Source: Atrichornis clamosus
Taxonomy: Eukaryota > Chordata > Aves > Passeriformes > Menuridae
Assembly (NCBI GenBank): GCA_013400975.1
Contig: WBMZ01004635.1
Coordinates: 27,478-91,477, forward strand
Length of the DNA stretch: 64,000 bases
Direction: 5' to 3'
Part shown: piece by piece, positions 40,621 through 53,245 of the stretch
Layout: every line of letters starts with the position of its first letter
Numbering within the stretch: the stretch's first letter is position 1
Position numbers and translations under genes: made by a program
Notes under the pieces: model-generated
Databases searched by the model: none
Seen by the model: only the letters and a program-made list of their open reading frames with translations
What the model was told of the DNA's origin: nothing

Positions 40621-42027
40621 TGTGACAATAAGACTAAAATAAGAAGAAAAAAGGAAAGACAACAGCAAAAGACACGTCTATGTTATAAAAGGTGGATAAT
40701 ATACTATAGGAATGAAAAAGAAATAAGAATACAAAAGAAGTCACTTGGAAAGAAACCATGGAGTTTATTGTCAAGGACTACAGTTTACAGTTCAACTGTG
40801 AATGCAGTCTTTAGAAAGCTAGAAATCACTAAAATCAAGTTGCACTGTCTTTGTGTCTTTTCTGACTACTCTTATTAATTTTAATGAACCAGATTATTTC
40901 CTAGGTAAAACAACCTATTTCATTATTAACTGTAGATAAGCCAATGTAACTTTCACTGTGTTTAAGAACAATGGTCTTATGAAATACCTATAGATTACAT
41001 CTAGATTCAGAATACTAGTGTTCTGACTCTACCATATTCCGTATTGAGTCAATGGCAAGGCATAGTTTGACAAAAATATGTCTGTGAGGTCATTATCTTA
41101 TGTGGGTTTCTTCAGCTGCAGCACCATCACATGTGGCTCACCTATGTCCTCTTTTCCTCATCACCTCCTTTTTTCTAGGAGAGCTATTTTTGTAACAATG
41201 TGGTGACCCAAACCATGGAACTGGTGAGGCTGGAAAAAGCTCTTTCTATGACACCACTTTCCACTCTGATGGCTTTGCCAGGACTGTTCACTGGGTGGCT
41301 GCACAACTAAGAGGACAAGTGGAAGGGGCTGAGGGAAAAAGAAACAATTAGCTGAGGACTGCTTAACTGGGCCTGAATCTCATTTTACCCCAGTGGCTGA
41401 CAAGGTGACAAGGAGCCTGCATTTCCATTTTGACTCTTTATACTAATAATTTGCATATCGAAGGTAAATTCTTAGCTCTGTCCACACCACACTTGCCCTT
41501 GCCTTCTCTCACCTCCACTCACTCACTAGATCCTCACTCAGTGCACTGGGCTCTGCAACTCTGGTTTCAGTATTACGTTAATGCAGTTAGCAGTGGTCAT
41601 TCTTTCTTTTTATGCCACAGAAATAATCGAGTCCGTCATGGAGAAACAGAATTTTGCAGAGGGAAAATAAAACCAGGTAATTCCCTTGCACTCACAACAT
41701 GGATTTTTTTTTTCAGAAGACTGTTTTCTATATTGAATAAATGCACCAGTTTGCAAAATTCAAACAGTGAAAAAATTCAATTTTCTATGAGATTTCTGAA
41801 AGAGAAACAAAAATGGATCAAGGCATTTCACATCATAAGTATATGCTTTTTAAAAAGTGAAGAGGATAAGTCAAAGAGACACTCAGGTAATTAATAAATG
41901 TGACTTCAGAAGAAAAATATTAGACCCTTAATAAATGTTTGGTTTAAATTTGAAACAAAAATTTGTTTCAAACTCAAACATAGCAATATAAATTGTGATT
42001 CTAAAGTAAAGTTCCCTGAGTTATGTA
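40621..42027. other. Intergenic with a short palindrome
   Basis: Non-coding DNA between the solo LTR and the large inverted repeat. It contains an 11-bp-arm near-perfect palindrome at 41,949-41,972 (TTTGAAACAAA, two bases, TTTGTTTCAAA). A 154-codon open frame on the + strand (41,430-41,894) has no recognisable domain and I do not call it a gene. Confidence 0.4.
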
Positions 42028-42401
42028 ACTTTATCAGTGGTGCTGCTTTCATGTTATAAGAATCATGTTTATGATTACTGTGGGTTTCTTATCTGCTTCT
42101 GTTTTTAGACACTTTCATCAGACAGCCAGGCAGTCTCATTGCTTACAGCAAGGTTCATGTCTCCCCATGACACCTATACAGCTGCAAAGTTTACTACTCA
42201 AAAATGAATGGAAAGCTCTGCCAGATGGCTTCACCTTTCTCACATTCTACATTAAAAAGGGTACCCAAATTCATTATGAAAAAATACAATATGTGGAAAA
42301 TGAAAAATCTAAATAATAAGTAATAGCAGAAAGAGTGTTTTCTGTTGGAAAGGTTGGTGCCATGTGGGGTGCACCAGGGTAGCAGGAGTCAGGGCAGCAC
42401 T
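42028..42401 (+). repeat. Left arm of a perfect 374-bp inverted repeat
   Basis: All 374 bases are the exact reverse complement of 45,193-45,566; I compared the arms line by line and found no mismatch or gap. It starts 'actttatcagtggtgctgct' and ends 'agtcagggcagcact'. The arm contains an 83-codon open frame (42,065-42,316) whose product I do not recognise. There is no target-site duplication outside the pair and no known transposon terminus at the arm ends. Confidence 0.95.
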
Positions 42402-45192
42402 TTCAGGTGGCATGGCTAAGGAGTAGGTCTACTGAGGATTTCTGAGCCCTGGAGAAAGCCTTTTGAAGGAGAGTGTTGGTAGGGTTTCCTTTTTCAGCTT
42501 CCTTCTGAACTTCTAGTGGGGGGAACAGCAGATATACATTTCACTGAGGACTGAGAAACGCAGTCTATAGAAACTGCTGAAGAGAGGAATTGGGTTTGAA
42601 CATACCATGGCTCACGCCATGACTTTCTGGGCCAGCTCTGTACATTTCCAATCCCATAGGAGAAATGGATAATACATGCACATGTGGTATCACATGACTA
42701 TATGAATCTATTTCTAAAATTAATGGGACAAGGATGAAGTTCTTTACCAATGATTTAGCTAAGTTCATCAGTTACATTTAGTATCCACTTTTGAACAGCT
42801 GGAACTCGGGGAATATTGAAAAGAAAATTACTGTAATTCAGAAAGAAATGTAGGTAAGGGGATACAGGGATTTCACGAAGAAATAGTTGTGAAGAGACAG
42901 AAATGCTACCCGAAAAACACAGAGGTACAAATTTTAGGGTATAGATGACATGGGGAACACCTGGTGAGGTGTTTCTGAATGACCATTTGCTCTTTAGGCT
43001 GGACAGCTGACCACCTCACTTTTCTGTCAGTGGTAATATTTGACTGTGCCAGCCTATGCCCCAAGTGGATTCCACATAGGAAGAGTGAGAAATTTAATGA
43101 AGGGGCTTGCATGAGGTTTTCAGAACTTAGGAATTTAAAAACTGAAAATATGAAAATCATATTATGCTGGGGTTACAAATAATAGAGTAATGAGGATAAA
43201 TTGAAAGATGGAGACATCAAATGTTTCTGCAGGTTTATTCTGTACTCTTCTACTCTGTTATTTGGAATGGAGTAACTTTTACATGACCATTGGTAGCTTC
43301 TCCATTCATTAAAAATACTCAAAGTCTTTACTAGCATAGTGTACTGTTCTACTAAAATTGTTTCATTTTTAGTATTTGATTGAAAAAAAAACCCCAAAGA
43401 TTTCTTATGCATTGTAGAAGAAATATGAAAATATTGGTGATATTATTTATGAGATTCAGTGAGAAGTGGTTTTCACTAGCTGATTTGAAAAGCACTGATA
43501 GCATTTATTTGATAATATAACAAATAGCACATATCTTAATCTCATTACATCACAGATGATTTTTATTTCTTAAAATCAGTAGTTATTTGCTGAACATAAC
43601 ATGTCAACTTTGATACTAGTTCAAAGTGTTCTGAGAGAAAGGTTTTAACTTTAGATAGGGTTTCAAAGGTTGACAATTTAATCTCCCCAGCTATACTCAG
43701 GGATTTTGAGAAGGATAAAATCTTTAATGAATTTTAATGGAACCATATGGCAGCTTTTCTTGGATAAGTCCATTTAAAATGCATTTCTCAGTTTGGTCTT
43801 GTTTTATGAAATCAATTGTATACATGTTTCAGTTTAAGCTTGTGTATGATTTGGAGTCAGTAGGAACAAAAGAAATGTTTAAGTGCTTTCTTGACTAACA
43901 AAAAATTAAGCACATACTTAACAGTAAGTGCTTTAGTGTTTTATAAATTGAAACTCTTCTAGCTTAAATGTTTTCTCCAGCTGCGATGAGAGTAGAGTGA
44001 AAGAAGAAAAAAATTACCTTTGATCTCACTGAACCATTTAAAATATAGAGGTATGGCTCTCTAGGAACCTATTGTACAAAATCAGGCCAGTTTAGCAGAA
44101 TGAGTCTTCAAACTGCATATTTTTATTATATGTAACACTAATTTCACTGGGTGTGAAATTGTTTTTTGCTAATCCAAAAAGCATGAAATAAGCACCGAGC
44201 AAGGAATATCTCATAGAAATAAAGTACCACACTGATGGTTTCTGACACTAAGTAATGATTTGGGAGAGGGAAAATGTGTTCTCATGACACAGGCTGGCTG
44301 CAAACTAAAAAAGTCTCTTTCCAGCACCCCAGTTTATTTTTTTCCAAAAATGTACTAAATTTTAATTCCACAAAGCAGTAGAAGTGTCAAAAGTGAAACT
44401 ATTGATGCAAAGGAAATATAATATTAGATATTTACATTTTTGTGATGTTATAGATTTGCTGAAAATATGAATTAATTTCTTGCCAAATGAACCTTAGAGT
44501 GCGGTGCGGAAATAAAATACTAGCAAATGATACATCATTGATACATGTCAATCTCTGTACTAAGACCTTCCAAATAATTAAAATATTTTCTATTAGTTCA
44601 TACATGTTAATATAACCTGAAGAACTGAGTTCCCCCTTATTACAGATATAACATAAGTTGTGACTAGAAGTGATTATGCGTCAGGCATCTCAAAATAAAA
44701 CAGCAGTGATAAAAATACCCTGAAAAAAAATATTTTTTGCATGGGATGAAGGTCAATTCTGAGAAGTGTTTCTGCTGAAGATGTGAAAATCAGTCAAGGC
44801 CATGACAATACCTACTCTGTGGGGAAACCTCATAAAGCCTAAGAAGGGAGTTATTTTAAGATGGGAAAAACTGTATGACCTCTGGAGCCCTTCAAGGCCT
44901 CTTCTTAGATACCATGGAAAGACTTCTGCTGATTTCTCTTTGTCTTTATTTAGCAAGGCTTTATATCATTACAGTAAAGAAGTGTTCATACCGTAGCTTT
45001 TATGAGAATTTTATATGTGCCTCCAAAAAATAACTCCAATTATTAACTCACAATTTTATTCTTTAGGTTTTGCTTTTGTAAATTGTAAACATGAACATAA
45101 AGAAGTATACCACTTATTTCAGTCTAATTCAGTATTCCTGTTTTTATCTAGGTGTATGCCAGTGAGAATCAGACATTTTCTACGTAGTTCAT
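42402..45192. other. Unique 2,791-bp spacer between inverted arms
   Basis: The spacer is ordinary AT-rich sequence without transposase, reverse transcriptase or other recognisable coding capacity. Its first 150 bases are relatively GC-rich and continue the composition of the left arm, whereas the right arm is bordered by AT-rich DNA. This hints that the left copy is the original (weak inference). Confidence 0.5.
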
Positions 45193-45566
45193 AGTGCTGC
45201 CCTGACTCCTGCTACCCTGGTGCACCCCACATGGCACCAACCTTTCCAACAGAAAACACTCTTTCTGCTATTACTTATTATTTAGATTTTTCATTTTCCA
45301 CATATTGTATTTTTTCATAATGAATTTGGGTACCCTTTTTAATGTAGAATGTGAGAAAGGTGAAGCCATCTGGCAGAGCTTTCCATTCATTTTTGAGTAG
45401 TAAACTTTGCAGCTGTATAGGTGTCATGGGGAGACATGAACCTTGCTGTAAGCAATGAGACTGCCTGGCTGTCTGATGAAAGTGTCTAAAAACAGAAGCA
45501 GATAAGAAACCCACAGTAATCATAAACATGATTCTTATAACATGAAAGCAGCACCACTGATAAAGT
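45193..45566 (-). repeat. Right arm of a perfect 374-bp inverted repeat
   Basis: The exact inverted copy of 42,028-42,401. Identity stops abruptly at both ends: the base before 45,193 and the base after 45,566 do not pair with the left-arm flanks. Such sharp borders and zero divergence suggest a very recent inverted duplication by template switching, ongoing gene conversion, or an assembly artefact. Confidence 0.95.
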
Positions 45567-48500
45567 GGTTAAGGGAGTCAAGTATCTGAAGAATAACAGT
45601 CACAAAAAAGGAGTAACCAAAGATCAAAACCTTATCTCCCTGCTATAGGACCTAACAAGTAGTTAAATGCAGCCCAAGTTAAAAAAAGAGGGTTTTTTTT
45701 TAATTTAATAAAAATATATAGTCAGAGTTATTTTCGTAAAATAAATTGTATATATATCTGTGTAGTTTTCATGCACAAGGAAGGAGAAAGAAGGAAAATA
45801 AAACTGAAATATCAACAAAGATCCTTTTCCTGTCATCTGAGACTCTCCAAAATTATTTATTCTTTTACAAAATGAATACATAATTTTTGATATATTATCT
45901 ACTCATCTTGGACATCAGTATGTGCAAGATCCCTGTTAATTTCCACTAGGTTTGAATCAATAGCTAAGCAAACATTTTTTCAATACTTGAAGTATGTCGT
46001 TATCAACTAATCACAGCAAACAAACAAACCAACCAATCCCAAGTGTTTGTAAATTAGACCTGATACAAAGTTGCTGTCATCACAGAAATATCCTGTGCCT
46101 ATGAAAAGTAGATAAGTGGATGACAAAAAACAATCATAGTAAAAATAAACATGTTGAGAAATTTTCCAAAACACTGGGTATAAATTTTAATGAAGTGAAT
46201 TTGTTAATGATGAGATATGATTTCTAGATATACTAAGCTCAAAGCTGGCAAAGAATGCTGCCAATTATTTTTACATTATTTAAAGCATCCTTTCTTCCTA
46301 AATGAATATTTTTCTCTGGTTCAAGCAACTGTCTTCCTCATTCTCCTCAGACTTGCAGGGAACTGCATTGACAGTACATCAGTTGATGAAGTAACCTATC
46401 CCCTGAAATGCCATTACCTTGAATTTAGATTTTACCTTTAATTAAATAATCCTAGTTTCATCTGTACAAAGTTTGTAAAATTACATCAGTCTGAAACCTG
46501 AATAGAAGAATGACTGTGTACTAAACCTTGGTTTTCTGAAAGTTTTCATCCTTAATAAAACTATGAATGAGGGATCTACTCCAGCTGTCTAAAGAAATCA
46601 TCAGTTGCTTTCCAACACACACAAAGTTGAATCAAAGGCCAGAGATCAGCTGCTAAGTATAGCAGGGAAGTTATGTAATTAGTTGTTTTGCAAGATCAAT
46701 GAACAATTGGACTGCTCATATGTTGCTGAAGTCAGCTACATTCATATTCTCTATTGTCCAACATTCATTACATTATGTATTTATGTTGACTACTTAGCAG
46801 ATTTTATACTACATCAAAGCAATATACAATGAACAAAAATAAAACGCACCATAAGTTAGCAAAAAATATGGGAGCATTAAATGAAATCACACATAAAGCC
46901 CTTGATGATAAATTGTCCTTCTTCTCTTTCTTCAGAAGTTATTGTGACCAGCTATGTAGTATATATGCTTGGGCATAACCTAGGGTTTGCACAGATCTAT
47001 AATGATCATATATTAAATTGATGCTTGACTCTTCCTAAATGTCACAATGCTTTTTTTTTTTTGGCTGAAGTTCATAGTTAAATGAGCATGATGCCTAAGA
47101 AAATGTATTCTCATTTCATATTTGAAATTTGATTCCTTCTCAGTTTCATTGCTTGAACAGTTTCATGCTTTTCGCTTATGTTCCCATTCATAAAAGCACA
47201 TAGGTGTATGCATGACTTTAAGTATGCATGTAAACTCAACTGCAGTTATTGAACCATTGCACCTTGTGACTAATTCCATTGGCTTTAACAGAATCTAGAT
47301 ACTTGCTTAAAACTAACAGAAATTAAGTAGGTGCTTAAATACTTTGTGTAATGACTCTGCAATGACTCTCATGTACCGACCAGATCATGAACTGAACTGT
47401 AAACAGAAGAATGAATCACAGTTATATCATTTTATAATTGTTCACCAAAACATATACTTGTTAAGCAGAAAAAGAGTTGAATATCATACATAAATTTTAT
47501 TTCATATATAAGAGTACAAAACGGAACTCTCAGAAATCTAAAATCTATTTCTTCACTTTCGGTAGTAATCAGATAGTAAGAGTATGAGTAGAAATATTTT
47601 GAAGGCTTTCCTATCTGCTTTAGCTCATGTTTCTATAAGGATATTAATTGGTAGTAAAAGACAAAGGTATAAATTAGGCCAGTTTGAAGAGTTAAAGTGG
47701 TAAGCGTGACATTACAGAATGAATTTACAGAATTTATAGTATTTAAATTACATTATGAGCAGATTCAAAATATATTACTTCACAGAAGCAGATACCATTA
47801 TGGATAATAAGGGGATAATAAGTGTTACTGAATTCAACTGAAAATGTCCTTTCTTTTCACAATTCCATCCAATTTTAAAGATGTAGCTATCATACATGCA
47901 AGCATTTTACTTTCAATGAAAAAATAACAAGAATAGCTTAAATTTAGCCATTAATATTTATAGATCATCTTTGTATACTATTTGTAAAACTTCGATGACT
48001 GTGATGTCATCTTTGTTCTAGAGATAAACTGCAAAGATTTGAAGAGATGTGCCTAAACTTGGAGTAAATAAAGGTCAGATTTTGCTTAGCTGATTTTAAG
48101 TGCAATGGAGCTAATAAAGACAATGACAGCCTCATCTGGAGCCAACCTGAGTTGGCAAAAGGAAGTGGTGGATAAAGCTGAATCAGCTTGATGGAAATGC
48201 AGTCTGGCTCAGAATTCCCCAGAGTGGTGAGATTAGGCCACTAAATGCCCTAAAACCTTATGCGTGGCAAGGCTTTGGGGAACTGATTGGCTAGAAACCC
48301 TAATAACTTTACTTAATAAATGTATCCCTGAACTAAGTCCTGAACTGGCTCACCAGGAAGCTACCTGAGTGTCAAAAGAAAAAGCAAGGGCGTGGATGCT
48401 GATGCTAGAGAGGGAGGAGGACAACAGAATTGTGGCAGCCCGGATTTGGATCAGGTTAAAATGAACCACACCTGAAGCCCACATAAATTGTGACATGGGG

Positions 48501-51500
48501 AAAACTTGACACTAAGTCAGTGGAGATACAATGGACTCTTAAGCCTGGCATTTTTCTCACTTTGATGCCCATGACTAGAGGAAGATTTCAGCTGTTTCCT
48601 TTTTCTCACCAAGTTCTTAGTCTTAGATATGAAGATACTAATATGAAACAAATAAAATTTAAAAAATATTGAATGAAAAGATTTATTCTGTTCATGCATT
48701 AGATGTGCCTGTCTTAAAAAAGACATATGATATTTCATTTTAAAAGTCTTTTAACTATTTTAAATACAGGGGGAAAAATGCTTTGTAACAGAAATTTTAC
48801 ATTTATGTGACAACTCCTTGTTGAGATAGCTTAATTCCCTGAAGTCAGTAGCAACAGAAGGGGTTTGTTATTCTGTCTGACTACCCTGTATGCTATAAAG
48901 TTCACATAATGCATGTCTTGACAAAACAAAACAAAACAAAAACAAGAAACAAAAAAACCCCACCAAACCAACAAACAAAGCTCAAACCAATTTAATCGTT
49001 TGTGGAATTCATTATTTTACACTATTTTTTGAAGAAAATGGTAAAATTTGTACAAACATGTTATAATTACCTACCACAAATTGTATAAATAAATGTAAAT
49101 TAAATTATGTTTAATTTATACAACTTTTTCAGAATTCCACAGAGCAATATAGCAAACACCTCATTTCATTGGCACAGTAAATATGGAGTGTTTGTGAAGT
49201 AGGAACTCACAGTATGGGAGAATATGTCTTGCAATTGCCTTCAAAAATTTAAAGGAGGGAGGCTAGAATGAGAACTCCTTTCATACAATTAAGATCACAA
49301 ATTCTGGATATCCCATTTGCTGGGTGACTGCTCTAACCAACATGCTATCCTGAGTATCCAAAATGAGATATGCTGGTGTCAAGATATATAACTATTTGGG
49401 GAAAAAAATGAACAAAAAGATGTCCTAATGCATTGCTACTTTATTCTATCTCCAAAAGGAAGAGAATATCAAAACCTGTCTTCAAAGAGTTTGTCCAGCA
49501 TACTGCTGTTCAGGGTCTCCTACCACCTAACATAGCATTCTTCTAACATTTTTTTTCTAAAAAAGTTGGCCACAACTTACTTTTGTGAGGGGAGCAGTTT
49601 TGCATATATGTGAGATATACTTTCAGAATGCTTAACAGAACAAGTTCCTCAGCAAACGTAGGCAAAGCAATGTCTTGTTTCCAGATTTCAATCTAGTTTC
49701 GGCAGAAGCTAGGCACAAACTTGCTCAGGCTGGGCAGAAGTCTAGACACCCTGGTAACAGCATTTCCATGTTTGAACTGGCTATGTCGATGCACTTCCGA
49801 GGCAAGGCATCAACTCAGCAAGACTCGTCAGAGCCACGGTTTTGGATGCAGGCATCTGTGTTATATTCTTGGTGTTTAATTTCTCATTTGGATACAGCCA
49901 CTATACTCATCATACTTTAAATGCTTTAAAAAAAATGTTAAACATAATCATATTCAAATAAAAGTGTGATAGTTGCTTTATGAATGTGTAGACACATTCG
50001 CATGGTGTGTGATTGTTCATTATACAAATAGGCTTATTTCCATATCATGAAGGAACTGCTTCAGATGGGTGGAATAATTTCCCCTTTCCTTTGTCACAGG
50101 CTGGGACTTTTTGCACGAAAGGGTGCTAGTTTACATCATAGGACTTGCCTGATCATGAGCTTCTTTAGCAAAACAAAACAAATGAAAAACACATACCAGT
50201 ACTAATTGTCTTTACTAGCTATTCTTCCTCCTCAGAGCAGTCCCATGTTTTTAGGCACTGTATGTAATGTGACCAAAGGAGATGATATGGAGCTATATAT
50301 TAGTAATAACCACCACTGAAGGACTTCTCCATTTCCTCCATACAGGTTTGAACAGGTTATCTAGCAAACTTGTTGTAGTAGTTTTACTATGATGGTGATG
50401 GTAAAGATATGCTTTAAGATGCAACAAGATTTGTAAGGAAAATTATATATTTGCAGGGAAGAAAGAAGCAAGCTTTCCGGTAGGCAAACACAAACCTGCT
50501 CAGACCACAGGAAAGACTCTTTTGTCTGCAGTTATGGAGACATTTAAATGACTGATTCCTTTCCCAGAGAATTAGGTGCTTAAATCATACTCCATTTGCA
50601 CAGAATGTGTACCACAATGCCTCCTCAAAATGATAGAAAAATGATCTGTTATATCAATACATTGATAGGTAGAAAGTTTGTTATCCTTTCCATTGGTTTA
50701 ATATTGTTAACTAGAGGTTTCCTGGGAGGAAACAAAAAACCTACAAACAAAAAGGAAGGAATGGTAGGAAGGTTAATCATTTAGGACCCAAAGAAACATT
50801 GAACTACCAGTGTGGCTGCATGTGCTGACGTTTGGCAAATGTACGCACATGAAAGGCAGCATGGAAAAACCAAATAGACACCAGGAAGTCTTTTGGCCCC
50901 TGAAAATTCTGAGCTTATAAAGGAATATAAGTGCATTGAACATTTTTTGTGGCTGACACAGAAGCATAAACCCTCACCTAAAATCATGACTATTGAGAAA
51001 ACTATTTAAACTAGTGTTCTCGGGGGATTTTCTGTTTCTAAAATAAAAATCACTTTCAGAAAGGGATTCACTGTCTTTGGAAAGACTCATCTGTAACATC
51101 TGGTACTCTTAAGAGGAAATGAAAATAGAGTTAATCCTTGGTGTAAGCACCTGTAAGGTAAAGGAATGAAAACATAAGCCAGTAAACTGCTTTAAGATAA
51201 ATGAACCTGGCTGTGGGGAAAGTGAAAAAGATGAAAACTATGAATTATTGAAAGCAAGGGAAAGGCTAAGATTATTCAAAAAGCACCCATGACCAAAAGT
51301 TCGCATTTTAAGTTACAATAGGGGCAAAAATGAAATAAAAAAGGAGTACAGGGCTGCAGGCTTGCCTATGAATTGTGTCCAAATTGGGCAAGAAACTACA
51401 TTTCATATCCATAATTGCAATCCAGTGGCCAGCTCTACTTCCACTTGCAATTTATTAAGTTAAAGTTTTGATTCTCAACCTCATTGTATGTAGAAAGAAT

Positions 51501-52350
51501 GACATTTTCTTTCTCTGAAGTATTGTGAATAATAATCAGTATCTGCAAGATAAATTCTAAGTAGGTTATACAGAGGTGGCAAAGCTCACTAATAATATGT
51601 TGACATTCTAAATATAAACATTGCAATTATATTGCTACAACTACAACTAGCAAATTCCTTGGATGTGAAGGCAGGAAGCTAACTTTAATCTTAAGAACAG
51701 ACACTTCATCAAATGGAGCTAACTCTCTGCTATAGGAACCTTGCTGAATCACAGCCTTTTTGAATGCTTGCTGTCGTACAGGCCACCATGCTGTTGAAGC
51801 ATGGCAGTAGGAGGCTCTTCAAAAGAAAGTTTTAAGGTCCTGAATGCAAGTAATTTAAACATTAAGTAGTTTGTATCATAAATGAAAATAGCAGTTGAAA
51901 GTAATCAATATGCTCTGTCAAGTGCTTTATTCCTTTTTAATATCTGAGCAGTGAATGATTTCTTAGATTTTATGGGAAAGAAAAGGTTTCAGGAAGATCA
52001 AATATCAATTTTCTTGGATAGACTGAAGTTAAGGTACTCTCTCTTGAAAATAATGACCACAATCAGCTTGCGCCTTTTTCCTCAATTTACAATAATTTGG
52101 CTAAAAAAACAAAGTTACATTTCTATACACACTGAGAATTCTTTAATGTATTAATGTTTCTTTTTCAAACTGCTATCTTAAACAAAATTTTCAGTTATTG
52201 TTAAGAGAGCTTTGTTGGCTTGATTATCTTTTGACCAAACAGGAATTAAATTTACAGCTTGCCAGAAGATTCACAATGCAATTTAAGGAATTTTTAAAAT
52301 ACTCCATTCAAGGCCTGAATCATGGTAATTCTTGTATACAATGTACAAAA
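45567..52350. other. Intergenic, no supportable gene
   Basis: AT-rich non-coding DNA. It includes an A-rich CAAAA repeat near 48.9 kb and a moderately GC-rich patch at about 49.68-49.87 kb with several CpGs. A 12-base T run lies near 47.05 kb. No named repeat or convincing exon was found. Confidence 0.45.
48921..48977. repeat. (CAAAA)n-type A-rich simple repeat
   Basis: Perfect CAAAA units grade into CAAAAA, AAAC and CCAAAC variants. It may be the expanded, decayed poly(A) tail of a lost retroposon, but no body of one is recognisable next to it. Confidence 0.7.
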
Positions 52351-52555
52351 CGTAATCACAAAATGGGTAAGGTTGGAAGGGACCACAGTGAGGTCATCTG
52401 GTCCAACCTCCCCATTCAAGCAGGGTGATCCTAGAGCACATTACACAGATTTTCATCCAGATGGTTCTTGAACATCTCCAGTGAGGGAGAATCCACAACC
52501 TCTTTGAGCAATCTGTTCTAGTGCTCAGTCACCCCCACAGTAAAGTAGCACAAAA
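52351..52555 (-). mobile_element. CR1 LINE 3' end fragment
   Basis: The + strand shows 'aatcacaaaatgggtaaggt' and then 'tggaagggaccacagtgagg', 'tcatctggtccaacctcccc', 'agcagggtgatcctagagca', 'atccagatggttcttgaaca', 'ctccagtgagggagaatcca' and 'caacctctttgagcaatctg', the canonical antisense CR1 3' UTR. About 200 bases remain, strongly 5'-truncated. It lies only about 1 kb upstream of the PRKX CpG island, making it the nearest mobile element to the promoter. Confidence 0.8.
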
Positions 52556-53172
52556 GGAAATTGAGTAGCAAAGCAAAATAGAAGTGCACAACTTGGATTC
52601 CAAAGAGTCCACAAATGGAATTTGAAATTTTGTAGCAAAAGTGACATCATCCTCCTTGACTGGTGACTTTTCACAGGCTCACAGGAAGCAGAGATGACCT
52701 AACGTTTTTCCGAATTAGTCACAACCCTTCATGTTAACAAGCTAAAAGACAAAAATGCATGTTATATGATTTCAGTATGATGACTAAAAGCAACATTCTA
52801 GGGATGTCTTAAAATTCAGGATAGATCTACATAAATTTGTAATTCTTATACATAATTTATATATTTGTATTCATTTTTGTATACACACAATTATTTCTCA
52901 TTATCATTGAACCTACTTCACACAGAAACTAATAGGCCTTATACTCTCACAATGTCACATTAAATAAAAAGATGCTACGTACCACCCGTGTGACTTGCTT
53001 TACAGATATCAGCTTTGCAGATATCCTGCTCAGTGGAGCACAGGGTAGGAGCTGTGAACACGGTAAAACTGGGCCAGGCCAAGGCATGGAAAAAAATAGG
53101 ATTTCCTTCCCAATTTTGACACGTACTCTTCACAGTGACTTGGCTCACACACCAATTTGCCCTGTCTCCCAG
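52556..53172. other. Upstream flank of the PRKX CpG island
   Basis: AT-rich sequence grading into GC-richer sequence toward 53.0 kb. No repeat or gene was recognised. Confidence 0.45.
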
Positions 53173-53245
53173 CATAATCGTCAACATCTTCTTGGCTGCT
53201 CTGGAAGGAGCTATATTTGGTACTCCACGGCTGCTGCTCCATGAG
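53173..53245 (+). other. Exon-like segment with strong splice signals
   Basis: A pyrimidine-rich acceptor (ttgccctgtctcccag, ending 53,172) and a consensus donor (GAG|GTGAGT, GT at 53,246-53,247) bracket 73 bases. One frame is open across it and encodes 24 codons starting IIVNIFLAALEG; the other two frames contain stops. It lies about 0.9 kb upstream of the PRKX start on the same strand. It could be an alternative upstream or lncRNA exon, or a chance pairing of splice sites. The peptide is not one that I recognise. Confidence 0.25.

Noticed and set aside
39615..40626. LTR boundaries at TGTCA...TGACA
   Set aside because: These give no matching flanks, whereas 39,663-40,615 gives TG...CA with identical ATACT on both sides.
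40123..40878. 251-codon + strand frame
   Set aside because: It runs through the solo LTR, antisense to it, and out into flanking DNA, so it is an incidental frame in a repeat.
41430..41894. 154-codon + strand frame
   Set aside because: No known domain and no codon or splice support. It is long for AT-rich DNA, but one such frame in 64 kb on six frames is not surprising.
42028..45566. A DNA transposon with 374-bp terminal inverted repeats
   Set aside because: There is no target-site duplication outside the arms, no transposase remnant in the spacer and no known terminal motif, so it is kept as an unexplained inverted repeat.
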